A stretch of 59,383 nt of DNA from Henriciella sp. GTDB lineage: Bacteria; Pseudomonadota; Alphaproteobacteria; Caulobacterales; Hyphomonadaceae. Shown here piece after piece: positions 33,965 through 42,559 of the stretch (within the stretch, counting starts at the first letter, position 1; every line of letters starts with the position of its first letter). The translations under genes and the position numbers were made by a program. The stretch lies in the NCBI GenBank assembly GCA_012960415.1, contig DUBH01000066.1, positions 7,568-66,950 of the forward strand, in the 5' to 3' direction. The notes beneath the pieces are model-generated. The model searched no databases. It saw only the letters and a program-made list of their open reading frames with translations, and was not told where the DNA came from.

Positions 33965-36175
33965 TTACTCGCCGCTGACGATGGTCATTTCCTCGATCAG
34001 GCGATCAGCACCATCTACCTTGTCCATGACCCAGAGCATGTAGCGGGAGTCGACATGGATGGTGCGCGTCGTGCGGGGGTCGAAGTCCCAGTCGGAATTC
34101 ACGCTTTCGATCGTGCCGTCAAAGAGAAGGCCGACCAGCTCGCCCTTGCTGTTCATCGTCGGCGAGCCGGAATTGCCGCCGGTCGAGTCGAGGTCAGACA
34201 GGAAGTTGACCGGCACCGAGCCGAGCGTGTCGAGCGCGTACTGGCCGTAATCGCCTGCCTCGATCAGGTCGAGCTGGCGCTGCGGCGAGTTGAATGGCTC
34301 TTCGCCTGTGTCTTTCTCTGTGATGCCTTCCAGCGTTGTAAACGGCGTGTAGATGAGGCCATCCTTTGGCGAGCCGCCCATCACGGTGCCATACGTCACG
34401 CGCAGGGTGGAGTTGGCATCCGGATAGGCTGCGAAGCCTTCGCTGGCCTGCCAGTCGATAATGGCCTGCATATAGTCCGGGCGCAGCGAAGCCATGCGGC
34501 CAGCGCGGTCCTTGGCGGCTGCTTCCATCTCGCGGTCAGTTTGATAAAGAGCAACGGCGAGTTCGATCAACGGGTCGCTGCTCTCTTCAAAGAAGCTTGG
34601 CTCCTGTTCCATCAGCGAGAGCCGGTACTCGGTCTCATCGAGCTGGGTTTCGGCGTAATAGGTGTCGAGGATGTCCGACACCGCTTCTTCATCCCAGTTT
34701 TCCGGCAGGCCGAGTGCTTCGTCGAAGGCGGCGACGCGCACGGTGTCGCTTGAGGTCATGTAGTCCTTGAGGAAGAGCATCCACTCTGCCTTTTCGACGG
34801 CCGGGTCGAAGCGGCGCTCAAGTGCCTGCAGACCTTGGCGGAAGAAGGTCATGTCGCGTTCCTGATAGCCGCTTTCGCGCTCTTCATTCGGCTTCTGACG
34901 CTCCAGCGACAGGCGGTAGAGACGCTTTGCTGCAGACAGTAGTTGCGAGCGATTGGCGTTGGAATAGCCCCAGTTCTCACGGCTGACTTCGGCGCTTTCG
35001 GCACTGAGGGCGTCGAGCGCAGCGAGCGTGCCTGCATAGTCCGTCTCGCCGGTCTGCTGTGCGATCCAGGTGTTGAGGGCCTCTTCGCGCTCTGCGCGCC
35101 GTCCAACCAGGTCAACGCGGCGCGCGCCTTCGATCTGGCCGCCGAGGTTCTTCATATAGTTATTGAGACCGGCGAGGCGGGACTCATACTTGATGCGCGC
35201 ATCAGAGCCAGCAGGTGCTGCGTCTTCGATGGCTGCGATCCAGTCAGCGAGAAGCGCCTGAAACTCCGGATACTGCCAGTTGAAGGTCTGCTCGACCTCG
35301 GCAAGGCGCGTATAGCGCTGGGTGGAGCCTGGATAACCAGCAGCCATGACGAAGTCGCCGTCATTGAGGCCGCCTGCCGAAACCTTCAGGAAGTGGTCTG
35401 GCTCAAACGGAACGTTCTCTTCGGCATAGTCTGCAGGCAGACCGTCCGGGCCGACATAGGCGCGGTAGAAAGCAAAGTCGCCCGTGTGGCGCGGCCACAT
35501 CCAGTTGTCGATGTCGCCGCCATATTTGCCGATGCTGTCGCTCGGGCCGTAGACGAGACGGACGTCGCGGATTTCGAGACGGTCGATCAGCTTATACTCA
35601 AGGCCGCCATAGAAGGAGGAGACCTGACAGCGGTGCCCAGCCTGCGCTTCGCACTCGGCGACGATCGCTTTCTCGGCATTCTCGACGACGGCGAAGATTT
35701 CCTCACCCGACATGCCTTGCTCGATATTGCCTCGAACGCGTTCGGTGACGTCTTCCACGTTTACTGTGACATAGACGCGGGTGCCTGGCGCAGCAGCGCG
35801 CTCGTCTTCAAGGCTGTTCGCGAGGAAGCCCGTTTCAAGGAAATTTTCTTCCTCGGTGGAATTGTACTGGATGGAGCCACGGGCGCAGTGATGGTTGGTC
35901 ACGACGAGGCCGGCCGGCGACACGAAGCTGGCGGTGCAGCCGCCGAGCGAGATGACGGCGCCCATAGGGAATGCGGTAAGATCGGTCAGCGAAGCCGGAT
36001 CGAGCTCCAGCCCGGTTTCGCGAAGGTCATCAGCGATCTGAGGCAGTTGGTCCGGCGTCCACATGCCTTCCTTGGCTGAAGCCGTCTGGGCGATGCCAGC
36101 AATACAAAGCGCGGCAACTGAAACAGTGCCGAGGCGCCCGGCCAATTGTTTGGTCTCAGAATTTCTGGATGACAT
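33965..36175 (-). CDS. S46 family dipeptidyl-peptidase
   Basis: An exported serine peptidase of 736 residues. A signal peptide (VSVAALCIAGIAQTASA) follows a basic N-terminus, and the mature chain starts KEGMWTPDQLP as in DPP7/DPP11. The catalytic His is in TNHHCARG (residues 95-96), an Asp region follows in DNWMWPRHTGDFAF, and the Ser is in GGNSGSP near the C-terminus. S46 enzymes remove dipeptides from peptide N-termini in the periplasm. The DPP7-versus-DPP11 specificity cannot be decided here. The start at 36175 has GGAG 6 bases upstream. It converges with the LysR gene after 47 bp. Confidence 0.9.
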   Translation of the reverse strand: MSSRNSETKQLAGRLGTVSVAALCIAGIAQTASAKEGMWTPDQLPQIADDLRETGLELDPASLTDLTAFPMGAVISLGGCTASFVSPAGLVVTNHHCARGSIQYNSTEEENFLETGFLANSLEDERAAAPGTRVYVTVNVEDVTERVRGNIEQGMSGEEIFAVVENAEKAIVAECEAQAGHRCQVSSFYGGLEYKLIDRLEIRDVRLVYGPSDSIGKYGGDIDNWMWPRHTGDFAFYRAYVGPDGLPADYAEENVPFEPDHFLKVSAGGLNDGDFVMAAGYPGSTQRYTRLAEVEQTFNWQYPEFQALLADWIAAIEDAAPAGSDARIKYESRLAGLNNYMKNLGGQIEGARRVDLVGRRAEREEALNTWIAQQTGETDYAGTLAALDALSAESAEVSRENWGYSNANRSQLLSAAKRLYRLSLERQKPNEERESGYQERDMTFFRQGLQALERRFDPAVEKAEWMLFLKDYMTSSDTVRVAAFDEALGLPENWDEEAVSDILDTYYAETQLDETEYRLSLMEQEPSFFEESSDPLIELAVALYQTDREMEAAAKDRAGRMASLRPDYMQAIIDWQASEGFAAYPDANSTLRVTYGTVMGGSPKDGLIYTPFTTLEGITEKDTGEEPFNSPQRQLDLIEAGDYGQYALDTLGSVPVNFLSDLDSTGGNSGSPTMNSKGELVGLLFDGTIESVNSDWDFDPRTTRTIHVDSRYMLWVMDKVDGADRLIEEMTIVSGE

Positions 36176-36327
36176 GGATAGCTCCGGTTTAGGCAAAAGG
36201 ATGCAAATGAAACTATTCGATATCCGCCCAAGCGGAGGGCCACAAGGCGGCAGCGGCAATGTGCCCGTATCTGCCGCAGCTGCAACACAACACGGCTGCA
36301 CTGACTGTCGTGTTGCTAATAAGAAAA

Positions 36328-36356
36328 CGGCCGGAAGCGAGAAACGCTTCCGGCCG
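36328..36356 (-). terminator. Intrinsic terminator downstream of the first curlin gene
   Basis: A perfect 12-bp stem CGGCCGGAAGCG / CGCTTCCGGCCG with loop AGAAA. On the minus strand it is followed by TTTTCTTATT. It lies 24 bp after the curlin stop at 36380 and upstream of the S46 gene, so it separates the two. The rest of 36176-36379 holds no gene. Confidence 0.85.
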
Positions 36357-36379
36357 TCTTTGGCATGCTAGCTAGTCAG

Positions 36380-36892
36380 TTAGTGGTCGCCTTGGATCAC
36401 GAGCGTGACGTTGCCGCGGCCAGACTGCTTGACGTTTGCGGTCTGACCTTCGCCGACCTGGATCACGCCAAGGCCGTTATACGAACCGGTCTGCGTCGTC
36501 ACGGCCGTGTGGCCGTTGCCGATCTGGGCGACGCCGGTCGTGCTGGCATAGGCGTTCTGGTAGGTGTCGGCATAGTTGTAGGCACCGTTCTGGCCGACCA
36601 CCGTGGAGTTGCGGCGGCCATGCTGGGCCACGATGGCGTCATTGCTTCTGCCGTACTGGCCAACGGTCGCGCCGTTGCGTGCGCCGTTCTGATAGGTGCT
36701 GATAAACTGGCCATAGCCGTTCTGGCGGACAGACAGCGATTGCTGGTAGCCGGTCTGACGCCCGGCGATCTCGTTCGAGTAACCGGACTGGTTGATGCGC
36801 ACATTGTTGCGCGATTGGGCGTCGGCGGTCGAAACGGTGGCGGCGACGGAGACAACGCTGAGCGATGCGGCGAGAAGAATACGGAGGTTCAT
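36380..36892 (-). CDS. Curlin-repeat secreted protein (paralog 1)
   Basis: A 170-residue protein with a signal peptide (ILLAASLSVVSVAATVSTADA) and about ten Gln/Asn/Gly-rich curlin-type repeats with the pattern V-x-Q-x-G (INQSGY, VRQNGY, VGQYGR, VGQNGA, VAQIGN, VIQVGE). Such repeats stack as the beta-helix of curli-like amyloid fibres. A second protein of exactly the same length and layout lies 230 bp upstream. No csgG, csgE or csgF gene is in this window. The ribosome binding site GAAAGGA is shared with the paralog. Whether it is a major subunit (CsgA-like) or a nucleator (CsgB-like) cannot be said. Confidence 0.82.
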   Translation of the reverse strand: MNLRILLAASLSVVSVAATVSTADAQSRNNVRINQSGYSNEIAGRQTGYQQSLSVRQNGYGQFISTYQNGARNGATVGQYGRSNDAIVAQHGRRNSTVVGQNGAYNYADTYQNAYASTTGVAQIGNGHTAVTTQTGSYNGLGVIQVGEGQTANVKQSGRGNVTLVIQGDH

Positions 36893-36957
36893 CTTCTGGT
36901 CCTTTCAGGGTCAAGTGCACGCGATGACCGCGTCACAGATCCCTGTCTAGGGAGCCC

Positions 36958-36987
36958 GCACTTAACCAAAACGGAGTGGGGCGTTCA
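36958..36987 (-). promoter_or_regulatory. Shared curlin promoter element, copy 1
   Basis: GCACTTAACCAA (36958-36969, plus strand) followed by CGGAGT and CGTTCA. The same 12 bases occur 67 bp from the start of the other curlin gene; here the distance is 66 bp. TTAACC resembles a CtrA half site, but that is only a resemblance. Confidence 0.5.
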
Positions 36988-37060
36988 CCTTCCGCTCACC
37001 AATAAGATCGGGTGTCCGAGGCGCCGATCTTGTAAGTCTCTCTGGCCCGTTCAAACGCAA

Positions 37061-37093
37061 AAAGCAGGAAAGGCGGGCGGCCTTTCCTGCTTT
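37061..37093 (-). terminator. Intrinsic terminator after the second curlin gene
   Basis: Stem AAAGCAGGAAAGG / CCTTTCCTGCTTT (13 bp perfect, 7-base loop) with TTTTTGCG following on the minus strand. It lies 30 bp after the curlin stop at 37123 and upstream of the promoter of paralog 1, so the two curlin genes are separate transcription units. Confidence 0.85.
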
Positions 37094-37122
37094 ATCGAAG
37101 CAGTCCGATTCTTGCGGTCTGT

Positions 37123-37635
37123 TCAGAAACCGCCTTGAATGACGAGCTTCACTTCACCGTCTCGCGTCTGGGTGACGTTGGTCGTCTGGCCATTGCCGAC
37201 CTGAATGACACCGAGCGCGCTGTAGGACCCGGTCTGCGTTGTCACAGCCGTGTTGTTCGACCCCATCTGGGCGACGCCGGTAATGTTGTTGCTGCCGGAC
37301 TGATAGGTGCTGCTGCGGTTATAGGCGCCAAGTTGTCCGAGGAAGGACCGGTTGCGCCAACCGTCCTGCGTCAGGGCAGCTTCATTCCGTGCACCATACT
37401 GCCTGATCGCGGCAACAGTCTGCGCGCCCCTCTGGGCTGCCTGGATGTACTGCCCATATCCGTCCTGCTTCACGGAAAGCGAGACCTGATAACCGCTCTG
37501 ACGGCCTGCGATCTGGTTGTTGGTACCGGTTTGTTCGATGCGGATCTGGCTGCGCGGCTGGGCGTCGGCAAGTGGGGCGGCAGCAGCGACAGAGGCAAGG
37601 CCGGCCGAAGCGGCAAGAAGCAGGCGGAATTTCAT
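37123..37635 (-). CDS. Curlin-repeat secreted protein (paralog 2)
   Basis: A 170-residue protein, same length and plan as paralog 1: signal peptide (LLLAASAGLASVAAAAPLADA), then curlin repeats (IEQTGT, VKQDGY, IRQYGA, LGQLGA, VAQMGS, VIQVGN) and a related end (LVIQGGF against LVIQGDH). Several stretches are shared with paralog 1, such as NTAVTTQTGSY against HTAVTTQTGSY. It is likely a fibre subunit exported to the surface. The start at 37635 has GAAAGGA 8 bases upstream; a longer in-frame reading would cross the promoter region. Confidence 0.82.
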   Translation of the reverse strand: MKFRLLLAASAGLASVAAAAPLADAQPRSQIRIEQTGTNNQIAGRQSGYQVSLSVKQDGYGQYIQAAQRGAQTVAAIRQYGARNEAALTQDGWRNRSFLGQLGAYNRSSTYQSGSNNITGVAQMGSNNTAVTTQTGSYSALGVIQVGNGQTTNVTQTRDGEVKLVIQGGF

Positions 37636-37701
37636 TTTCGGTTTTCCTTTCAGGGTCGAAGGCGCGTTGACGACGCGCAGTGATGCCTGCCTAGAAGGTC
37701 T

Positions 37702-37731
37702 GCACTTAACCAAGCCGGAGTTCGCCGTTCA
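37702..37731 (-). promoter_or_regulatory. Shared curlin promoter element, copy 2
   Basis: GCACTTAACCAA at 37702-37713 with CGGAGT and CGTTCA after it, matching copy 1 at the same distance from the gene start. Between element and gene both copies also share CTTTCAGGGTC. The remaining intergenic bases to 37797 hold no gene that I can see. Confidence 0.5.
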
Positions 37732-37797
37732 GCCTGTGGTCACTTCTTACGCAGCGAGCGGACAAGTTTGATGGTGCCTTTGGCCCGGCGAAAACAC

Positions 37798-37826
37798 TTG
37801 TGCGCAATATCAGAACATGTTCTAAT
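37798..37826 (+). promoter_or_regulatory. Promoter with palindromic operator on the -10 box
   Basis: TTGTGC (37798-37803), a 17-bp spacer and TCTAAT (37821-37826). A perfect palindrome AGAACATGTTCT (37812-37823) covers the spacer end and half of the -10 box, a usual place for a repressor. The TetR gene at the end of the operon is the natural candidate; that is inference. Transcription would start about 20 bases before the first gene. Confidence 0.55.
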
Positions 37827-37853
37827 TTTCTGAAAATATGACGGGAGCGAAAC

Positions 37854-38096
37854 ATGTCTGACACCAAATTATCGGTCGTCCGGAAATCCATCAGGCCTCA
37901 GGCTGGCGACAGCTGGGCGACGATTGCCGACCGGGAATTGCCGAAGCTCAAAACAGAAGATGGCGTCTCCAGCCTGCAGAGCTGGAACCTTCACGTTTAC
38001 ATGCGCGCACCGGCCCCAGAGGGCAGCCCGCGCGCCGGCAATCCCATCCTGCCGAGCGATGTGATCTTCATCGAGCCGCCAATGGCCGCCGCATGA
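37854..38096 (+). CDS. Small uncharacterised protein, possibly LysM-like
   Basis: An 80-residue protein I do not recognise. It has no signal peptide or membrane segment. The phrase AGDSWATIADRELP and, near the end, GNPILPSDVIFIEPP are spaced as in LysM modules (GD-x-W-x-I-A ... P-x-D-x-I-x-I), but the middle is unlike a standard LysM. GGGAG lies 6 bases before the ATG. It is first in the operon and overlaps the next small gene by 4 bp, so it is probably translated with it. A role as scaffold or binding partner for the enzymes downstream is only a guess. Confidence 0.65.
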   Translation: MSDTKLSVVRKSIRPQAGDSWATIADRELPKLKTEDGVSSLQSWNLHVYMRAPAPEGSPRAGNPILPSDVIFIEPPMAAA

Positions 38097-38365
38097 GCAG
38101 CGCGACTATCAAGCATGTTCAGATCGCGGCTGCCCATGACGGCATCGCCGAGCTGATTGTGACGCTCGCCTTCGAGAATGGCGGGCAGTCACTCGTGACG
38201 CTTGATGAGTACGCGACAAGCAGACTGATGGAGTCGACCGGTGCAGACCAGCCGGAAGACCTAACCGGAACCGGGTGGGAGTATGTGCGCGACGCACTCG
38301 CCGCCTCTTCGGCCAGATATCTCAACGAAAAAGAACAAGACCAGAGGGAAACGCCCCATGTATGA
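38093..38365 (+). CDS. Small uncharacterised protein
   Basis: A 90-residue protein of unknown family, soluble, with an alternating beta pattern in the first half (IAELIVTLAFENGGQSLVTL) and helices in the second (GTGWEYVRDALAASSARYL). It overlaps the upstream small gene by ATGA and the amidohydrolase by 8 bp, so it is firmly part of the operon. The coupling suggests a partner or accessory subunit of the amidohydrolase; no direct evidence. Confidence 0.65.
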   Translation: MSSATIKHVQIAAAHDGIAELIVTLAFENGGQSLVTLDEYATSRLMESTGADQPEDLTGTGWEYVRDALAASSARYLNEKEQDQRETPHV

Positions 38366-40055
38366 TCTCATTATCCGCAACGGTACTGTCGTCGATGGCT
38401 CCGGCCTGCCAGGCTATCAGGCCGACGTCGCCGTCAGAGGCAACCGCATCGCCAAGATCGGCAAGATTGCTGAAACCGCAGACAAGGAAGTCGACGCATC
38501 CGGCAAGGTTGTCGCGCCTGGCTTCATTGATCCGCACACCCACTTTGACGCCCAGCTTCTCTGGGATGGGGCGGCAAAGCCTGCGCTGTCGCACGGGGTA
38601 ACGACCATCGTCCCGGGCAATTGCTCGCTCTCATTGGCGCCCCTGAAGGCCGACCACCGCATGCGCCTTGTCGGCATGTTCAACCAGATTGAGGAAATGC
38701 CGTACAAAGCTTTCCGTGAGGGTGTGGTCTGGGACTGGGAGACCTTCTCCGAATACATCACGCGCATCCGCAAGGGGCTTGCGATCAATGTGGCCCCGCT
38801 TGTTGGCCACAGTGTTATTCGCCTCTGGGTGATGAATGATGCCGCCACAGAGCGCACGGCGACAGACGCGGAAATCGCGGAGATGCAGGACGTCCTGCGC
38901 GAATGCCTCGATGCAGGCGCCGCAGGCCTTTCCACCAGCTATGTCGACATGGACGAGACGCTCCAGCCGGTGCCGAGCCGCTATGCCGACGCCCGCGAAG
39001 TCGATGCGCTCGCGGCTGTTCTCGGTGAGTATGGCCGCATGCTGCAGATCGTGCCGGAATTCTACGACCCGGACCTCACGATTGCGCGCCTCGACCAGCT
39101 TGCAGAAATGTCGATCAAGTATCAGATTCCGACGACGTTCTCTCCGCTCTTCGTGAACTCTGACAATGTGGCCGCGGTCGATAAGGTGATGAACCGCGTT
39201 GATGAGCAGTTTGCGCGCGGGGCACGTGTGTGGCCGCAAGTCCAGACGCGCCCGATCGACATCTCGTTCTCCTTTGCTGTGCCGAGCCTCCTCTTCATCC
39301 GCTACCCGAACTGGTACCGGATCATGCGCTTCGGCACGCCGGAGGAGATCAAGGCGCACTTCGCTGATCCGGAGAACCGCAAGGCGCGGGCTGCTGAGGT
39401 TGCCGATGCCAAGGAACTCTGGCCGCGCCTTGTGCTGCGTCAGGTCAAGACCGACGCCAACCAGAAATATGTTGGTAAGACATTGGCTGGCATCGCGGCT
39501 GAGCGCGGTGTCACGCCGGTTGAGGCCATGATCGATATTTCGGTCGAAGAGGACCTTGAGGCACATTTCCTTGCAGCCGACATGGGCCACAACAATGACG
39601 ACAAGGTTGTTAGTCTGCTGAAGCATCCTCGCGTCCATATCGGCGCAAGCGATGGCGGTGCGCACATCTTGTCCTTCTCGACCTATGGCGACACGGGCTA
39701 TCTTTTCGCTCACTTCGTTCGCGACCTGAAAACCATGCGGCTTGAGGATGCGGTGAAGAAGATCACCTCAGACACAGCCTCCATCTGGGGCATTCCAGAA
39801 CGTGGGCTTCTGCAGCCCGGCTATATCGCAGACATAGCAGTCTTTGATCCGCAGACCGTGGATCGCGGCGTCGAGAAGTTCGTCCAGGATGTGCCGGGCG
39901 ATGGTAGCCGCTATGTGCGCGACTCCCACGGCGTCGATACGGTCATCGTCAGTGGTGGCATCGCCTGGTCTGCCAAGGGCGGCTATCAGGAAGCCCGCGG
40001 CGCCGTCTTGCCGGGCGAGACGTCCCGGCAGCCAGAACTGGTTGCTGCCGAATGA
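38358..40055 (+). CDS. Amidohydrolase, N-acyl-D-amino-acid deacylase type
   Basis: A metal-dependent hydrolase of 565 residues. The N-terminus MYDLIIRNGTVVDGSG and the metal site PGFIDPHTHFDAQ are typical of D-aminoacylase and related amidohydrolases; further metal or catalytic residues probably sit in IGASDGGAH. Standard D-aminoacylases are about 480-500 residues, so this is a longer member with extra helices in the middle (about 250-400). It cleaves an amide or imide bond; the substrate is unknown. The ATG at 38358 has AGAGGGA 8 bases upstream. Overlaps on both sides tie it to the small proteins and the alpha/beta hydrolase. Confidence 0.82.
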   Translation: MYDLIIRNGTVVDGSGLPGYQADVAVRGNRIAKIGKIAETADKEVDASGKVVAPGFIDPHTHFDAQLLWDGAAKPALSHGVTTIVPGNCSLSLAPLKADHRMRLVGMFNQIEEMPYKAFREGVVWDWETFSEYITRIRKGLAINVAPLVGHSVIRLWVMNDAATERTATDAEIAEMQDVLRECLDAGAAGLSTSYVDMDETLQPVPSRYADAREVDALAAVLGEYGRMLQIVPEFYDPDLTIARLDQLAEMSIKYQIPTTFSPLFVNSDNVAAVDKVMNRVDEQFARGARVWPQVQTRPIDISFSFAVPSLLFIRYPNWYRIMRFGTPEEIKAHFADPENRKARAAEVADAKELWPRLVLRQVKTDANQKYVGKTLAGIAAERGVTPVEAMIDISVEEDLEAHFLAADMGHNNDDKVVSLLKHPRVHIGASDGGAHILSFSTYGDTGYLFAHFVRDLKTMRLEDAVKKITSDTASIWGIPERGLLQPGYIADIAVFDPQTVDRGVEKFVQDVPGDGSRYVRDSHGVDTVIVSGGIAWSAKGGYQEARGAVLPGETSRQPELVAAE

Positions 40056-41014
40056 GCTGGCCGGGGGTGAGTGAGCGCCGGATCGAGACGAACGGGATCG
40101 AGCTCAATATCGCAGAAGCAGGGGAGGGGCCTCTTGTCCTGCTTCTGCATGGCTTTCCGGAATCCTGGTATTCCTGGCGCCATCAGTTCAAGCCGATCGC
40201 CGAGGCTGGCTATCATGTCGTTGCGCCGGACATGCGCGGCTATGGCAAGTCACACAAGCCGCATGAGATCGAGGCTTACAATCAGGTCGAAGTCCGCAAG
40301 GACATAATCGGTCTGATCCCAGCACTCGGTCACGAGAAGGCGATTGTTATCGGTCATGACTGGGGCGCGCCGACGGCCTGGGCGACTGCGCTTCATCATC
40401 CCGACAAGGTGCGTGCAGTCGGCGCTCTTTCGGTGCCCTTCATCCCGCGTTCTCCAGTCCCGCCAATGGCGGCCATGCGCGAGATGTTCAAAGGTCAGTT
40501 CTTCTACCAGCTCTACTTCTATGAGCCGGGCGTGGCCGAGGCCGAATTTGAAGCGGATATCCGCACCGCCCTGAAGAAATTCATGGTGCTCGCTGGCGGA
40601 GAAACCGACCTCACCCAGATGCCCGTCAAAGGGCCCGATGACGACATGTTCTCCGGCTTGCCCAATCCGGACAAACTTCCGGACTGGTTGAGTGAGGAAG
40701 ACCTCGATTTCTATGCAGCCGAGTTCACCCGCTCCGGCATGCGCGGGCCACTCAATTACTATCGCAATCATGACCTTGCATGGAAGCTAACCGAGGGCGC
40801 GCCCGATCATATCGACCAGCCAGCTTTCTTCCTTGGCGGGGCTAATGACGGGGTGATCATGATGGCCGCCGAAGCCTATCAGGCCATGCCGACATTCGTT
40901 CGCGATCTGCGCATCAACGAGCTCATTCCTGGCATCGGTCACTGGACGCAGCAGGAAGCGCCAGAGAAGACCAATGAGGTCATTCTCCGCTTCCTGAAGG
41001 AGGTGGGTGGATGA
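40052..41014 (+). CDS. Alpha/beta hydrolase, epoxide hydrolase-like
   Basis: A 320-residue alpha/beta hydrolase. Seen: oxyanion motif HGFPESWYSW at 33-42, nucleophile Asp103 in IGHDWGAPTAW, a cap domain in the middle, and the catalytic His in GIGHWTQQE near the end. An Asp nucleophile with HGFPE is the mark of soluble epoxide hydrolases (and haloalkane dehalogenases); these open an epoxide to a diol. Substrate unknown. It overlaps the amidohydrolase and the FAD oxidoreductase by 4 bp each, so the three enzymes are likely made together and may act in sequence. Confidence 0.85.
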   Translation: MSWPGVSERRIETNGIELNIAEAGEGPLVLLLHGFPESWYSWRHQFKPIAEAGYHVVAPDMRGYGKSHKPHEIEAYNQVEVRKDIIGLIPALGHEKAIVIGHDWGAPTAWATALHHPDKVRAVGALSVPFIPRSPVPPMAAMREMFKGQFFYQLYFYEPGVAEAEFEADIRTALKKFMVLAGGETDLTQMPVKGPDDDMFSGLPNPDKLPDWLSEEDLDFYAAEFTRSGMRGPLNYYRNHDLAWKLTEGAPDHIDQPAFFLGGANDGVIMMAAEAYQAMPTFVRDLRINELIPGIGHWTQQEAPEKTNEVILRFLKEVGG

Positions 41015-42531
41015 CAGAGACAGTTCTCGTCATTGGCGCTGGCATTGGCGGTCTTTGTACTGCGCTATCGCTTTCGCCAACCGGCCGCCAGATCACCATA
41101 TTGGAGCGGGACGCGCCGCCGCCTGCTGACGATCCGGACGTCGTGTTCCTCGACTGGCACCGGCGGGGGGCAGGACATGTTCGTCAGAGCCACGCCTTCC
41201 TTGCCCGGCTTCGAAACATCATCAAACAGCATCATCCAGCCCTGCTTGAAGAGCTGAAAGCCCTCGGCACGCGTGATCTCACTTTCGATATGATGCTGAC
41301 CGAGCAGCAGCGCGAGCGTTATGAACCGCTGCCTGAGGATGCTGATCTTACGATCATCACCAGCCGCCGGACCACGCTGGAGCTTGCCATTCGCCGCTAT
41401 GTGGAGGGGCTGGAAAACGTCACGATCCGGTCCGGCTTCCTTGTGCGCAAGCTGACCACGCGGGCGGGCGAAGGCAGCCTCATCGAGGTTTGCGGTGTGC
41501 GCGGAGAAGAAAATAGCGAGCCTGTGGTTCTCTCTGCTGACACTATTGTCGACGCCAGCGGCAAGTCTGGCTTCCTGATCCAGCAGCTGATGGATGAAGG
41601 CGCAGCAATCGCGGAAGAAAGTGAAACGGCGGGCATTCTCTACTTCACCCGCCATTACCGGCTGCGGCCCGGGCAGGATGAACCGTCGCGGACGGAAAAC
41701 CCACCTGCAAGCGGTGACCTTGGCTATATCAAGTTCGGCGTGTTTCCCGGCGACAATGGCTGCTTCTCGGTTACGATTTCCGTGCCTGAGGTCGAGCTGG
41801 AGCTGCGCAAGGCGATCATGAACCCCGATGTGTTCCACGCGATTACGCTGCAGCTTCCAGGGATTGCGCCGTGGACCAATGTGGCAAGGTCCGAGCCGCG
41901 CGGCAAGGTGCACGGCATGGGGGACCTGCACAGCCGCTGGCGGGATATGGTCGTCGATAATGTTCCAGCGACGCGCAACTACTATCCGCTCGGCGATACG
42001 CTGGTTCGAACCAATCCGCTCTATGGCCGTGGCTGTTCCTTCGCGGCCGTGAGCGCAGAGATGTTGCGCGAGACGCTGGAAGAGACGTCAGACGTGACCG
42101 AACGACAGCGCATCTATCATGCAAAGCTGCGCACAGAGCTTCGGCCCTATTACATGAACCAGCGTGCGCAGGACCGCTCTGCGATCAAGCGGGCTGAAGC
42201 GGCATTGACGCCGGGCTACAAAAAGAGCTGGCGCGGCAAGATGGTGGAAAGCTTCTTCGAGGATGGTGTACGGATTGCGCTGCGCTCTGATGTGGACTTG
42301 CTAAGACAGGCCATGCGCGGTTTTCACATGCTCGAGCACCCTAACAAATGGCTCGGCAAGCCAGCCAATCTGGGCCGCGTTCTCTGGTACTGGTCTCGTG
42401 GAAAGAAGAGGAATGCCGCTGCTTATCCACCCGAGGCCGGACCGGAGCGCCAGCAGATGATGGTGGCACTCAACCTCGACCCGAAGGCCGATATGCGACA
42501 GACACCCGTTGAGGCTGAACTTGCAGCCTGA
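41011..42531 (+). CDS. FAD-dependent oxidoreductase / monooxygenase-like
   Basis: A flavoprotein of 506 residues. Seen: the dinucleotide-binding GAGIGG at residues 8-13 and a second FAD motif NYYPLGDTLVRTNPLYGRG about two thirds along, as in para-hydroxybenzoate hydroxylase-fold proteins and related halogenase-like enzymes. No tryptophan-halogenase WxWxIP motif was seen. It probably oxidises or epoxidises a substrate that the neighbouring epoxide hydrolase could then open; this order is inference. It starts in an ATGA overlap with the hydrolase gene. Confidence 0.75.
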   Translation: MTETVLVIGAGIGGLCTALSLSPTGRQITILERDAPPPADDPDVVFLDWHRRGAGHVRQSHAFLARLRNIIKQHHPALLEELKALGTRDLTFDMMLTEQQRERYEPLPEDADLTIITSRRTTLELAIRRYVEGLENVTIRSGFLVRKLTTRAGEGSLIEVCGVRGEENSEPVVLSADTIVDASGKSGFLIQQLMDEGAAIAEESETAGILYFTRHYRLRPGQDEPSRTENPPASGDLGYIKFGVFPGDNGCFSVTISVPEVELELRKAIMNPDVFHAITLQLPGIAPWTNVARSEPRGKVHGMGDLHSRWRDMVVDNVPATRNYYPLGDTLVRTNPLYGRGCSFAAVSAEMLRETLEETSDVTERQRIYHAKLRTELRPYYMNQRAQDRSAIKRAEAALTPGYKKSWRGKMVESFFEDGVRIALRSDVDLLRQAMRGFHMLEHPNKWLGKPANLGRVLWYWSRGKKRNAAAYPPEAGPERQQMMVALNLDPKADMRQTPVEAELAA

Positions 42532-42559
42532 CAGTTCAGCAGCGAAGGGGCGTCAAATC

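Noticed and set aside
37812-37823. LexA box at AGAACATGTTCT
   Set aside because: Alphaproteobacterial LexA sites are direct repeats GTTC-N7-GTTC; the neighbouring bases do not provide the second half, and the operon has no repair genes.
38631-39713. A 360-codon open frame antisense to the amidohydrolase
   Set aside because: Fully inside a well-supported gene and without any recognisable motif.
41011-42531. Flavin-dependent tryptophan halogenase
   Set aside because: The protein has FAD motifs but the WxWxIP halogenase motif was not found, so only a general FAD oxidoreductase is claimed.
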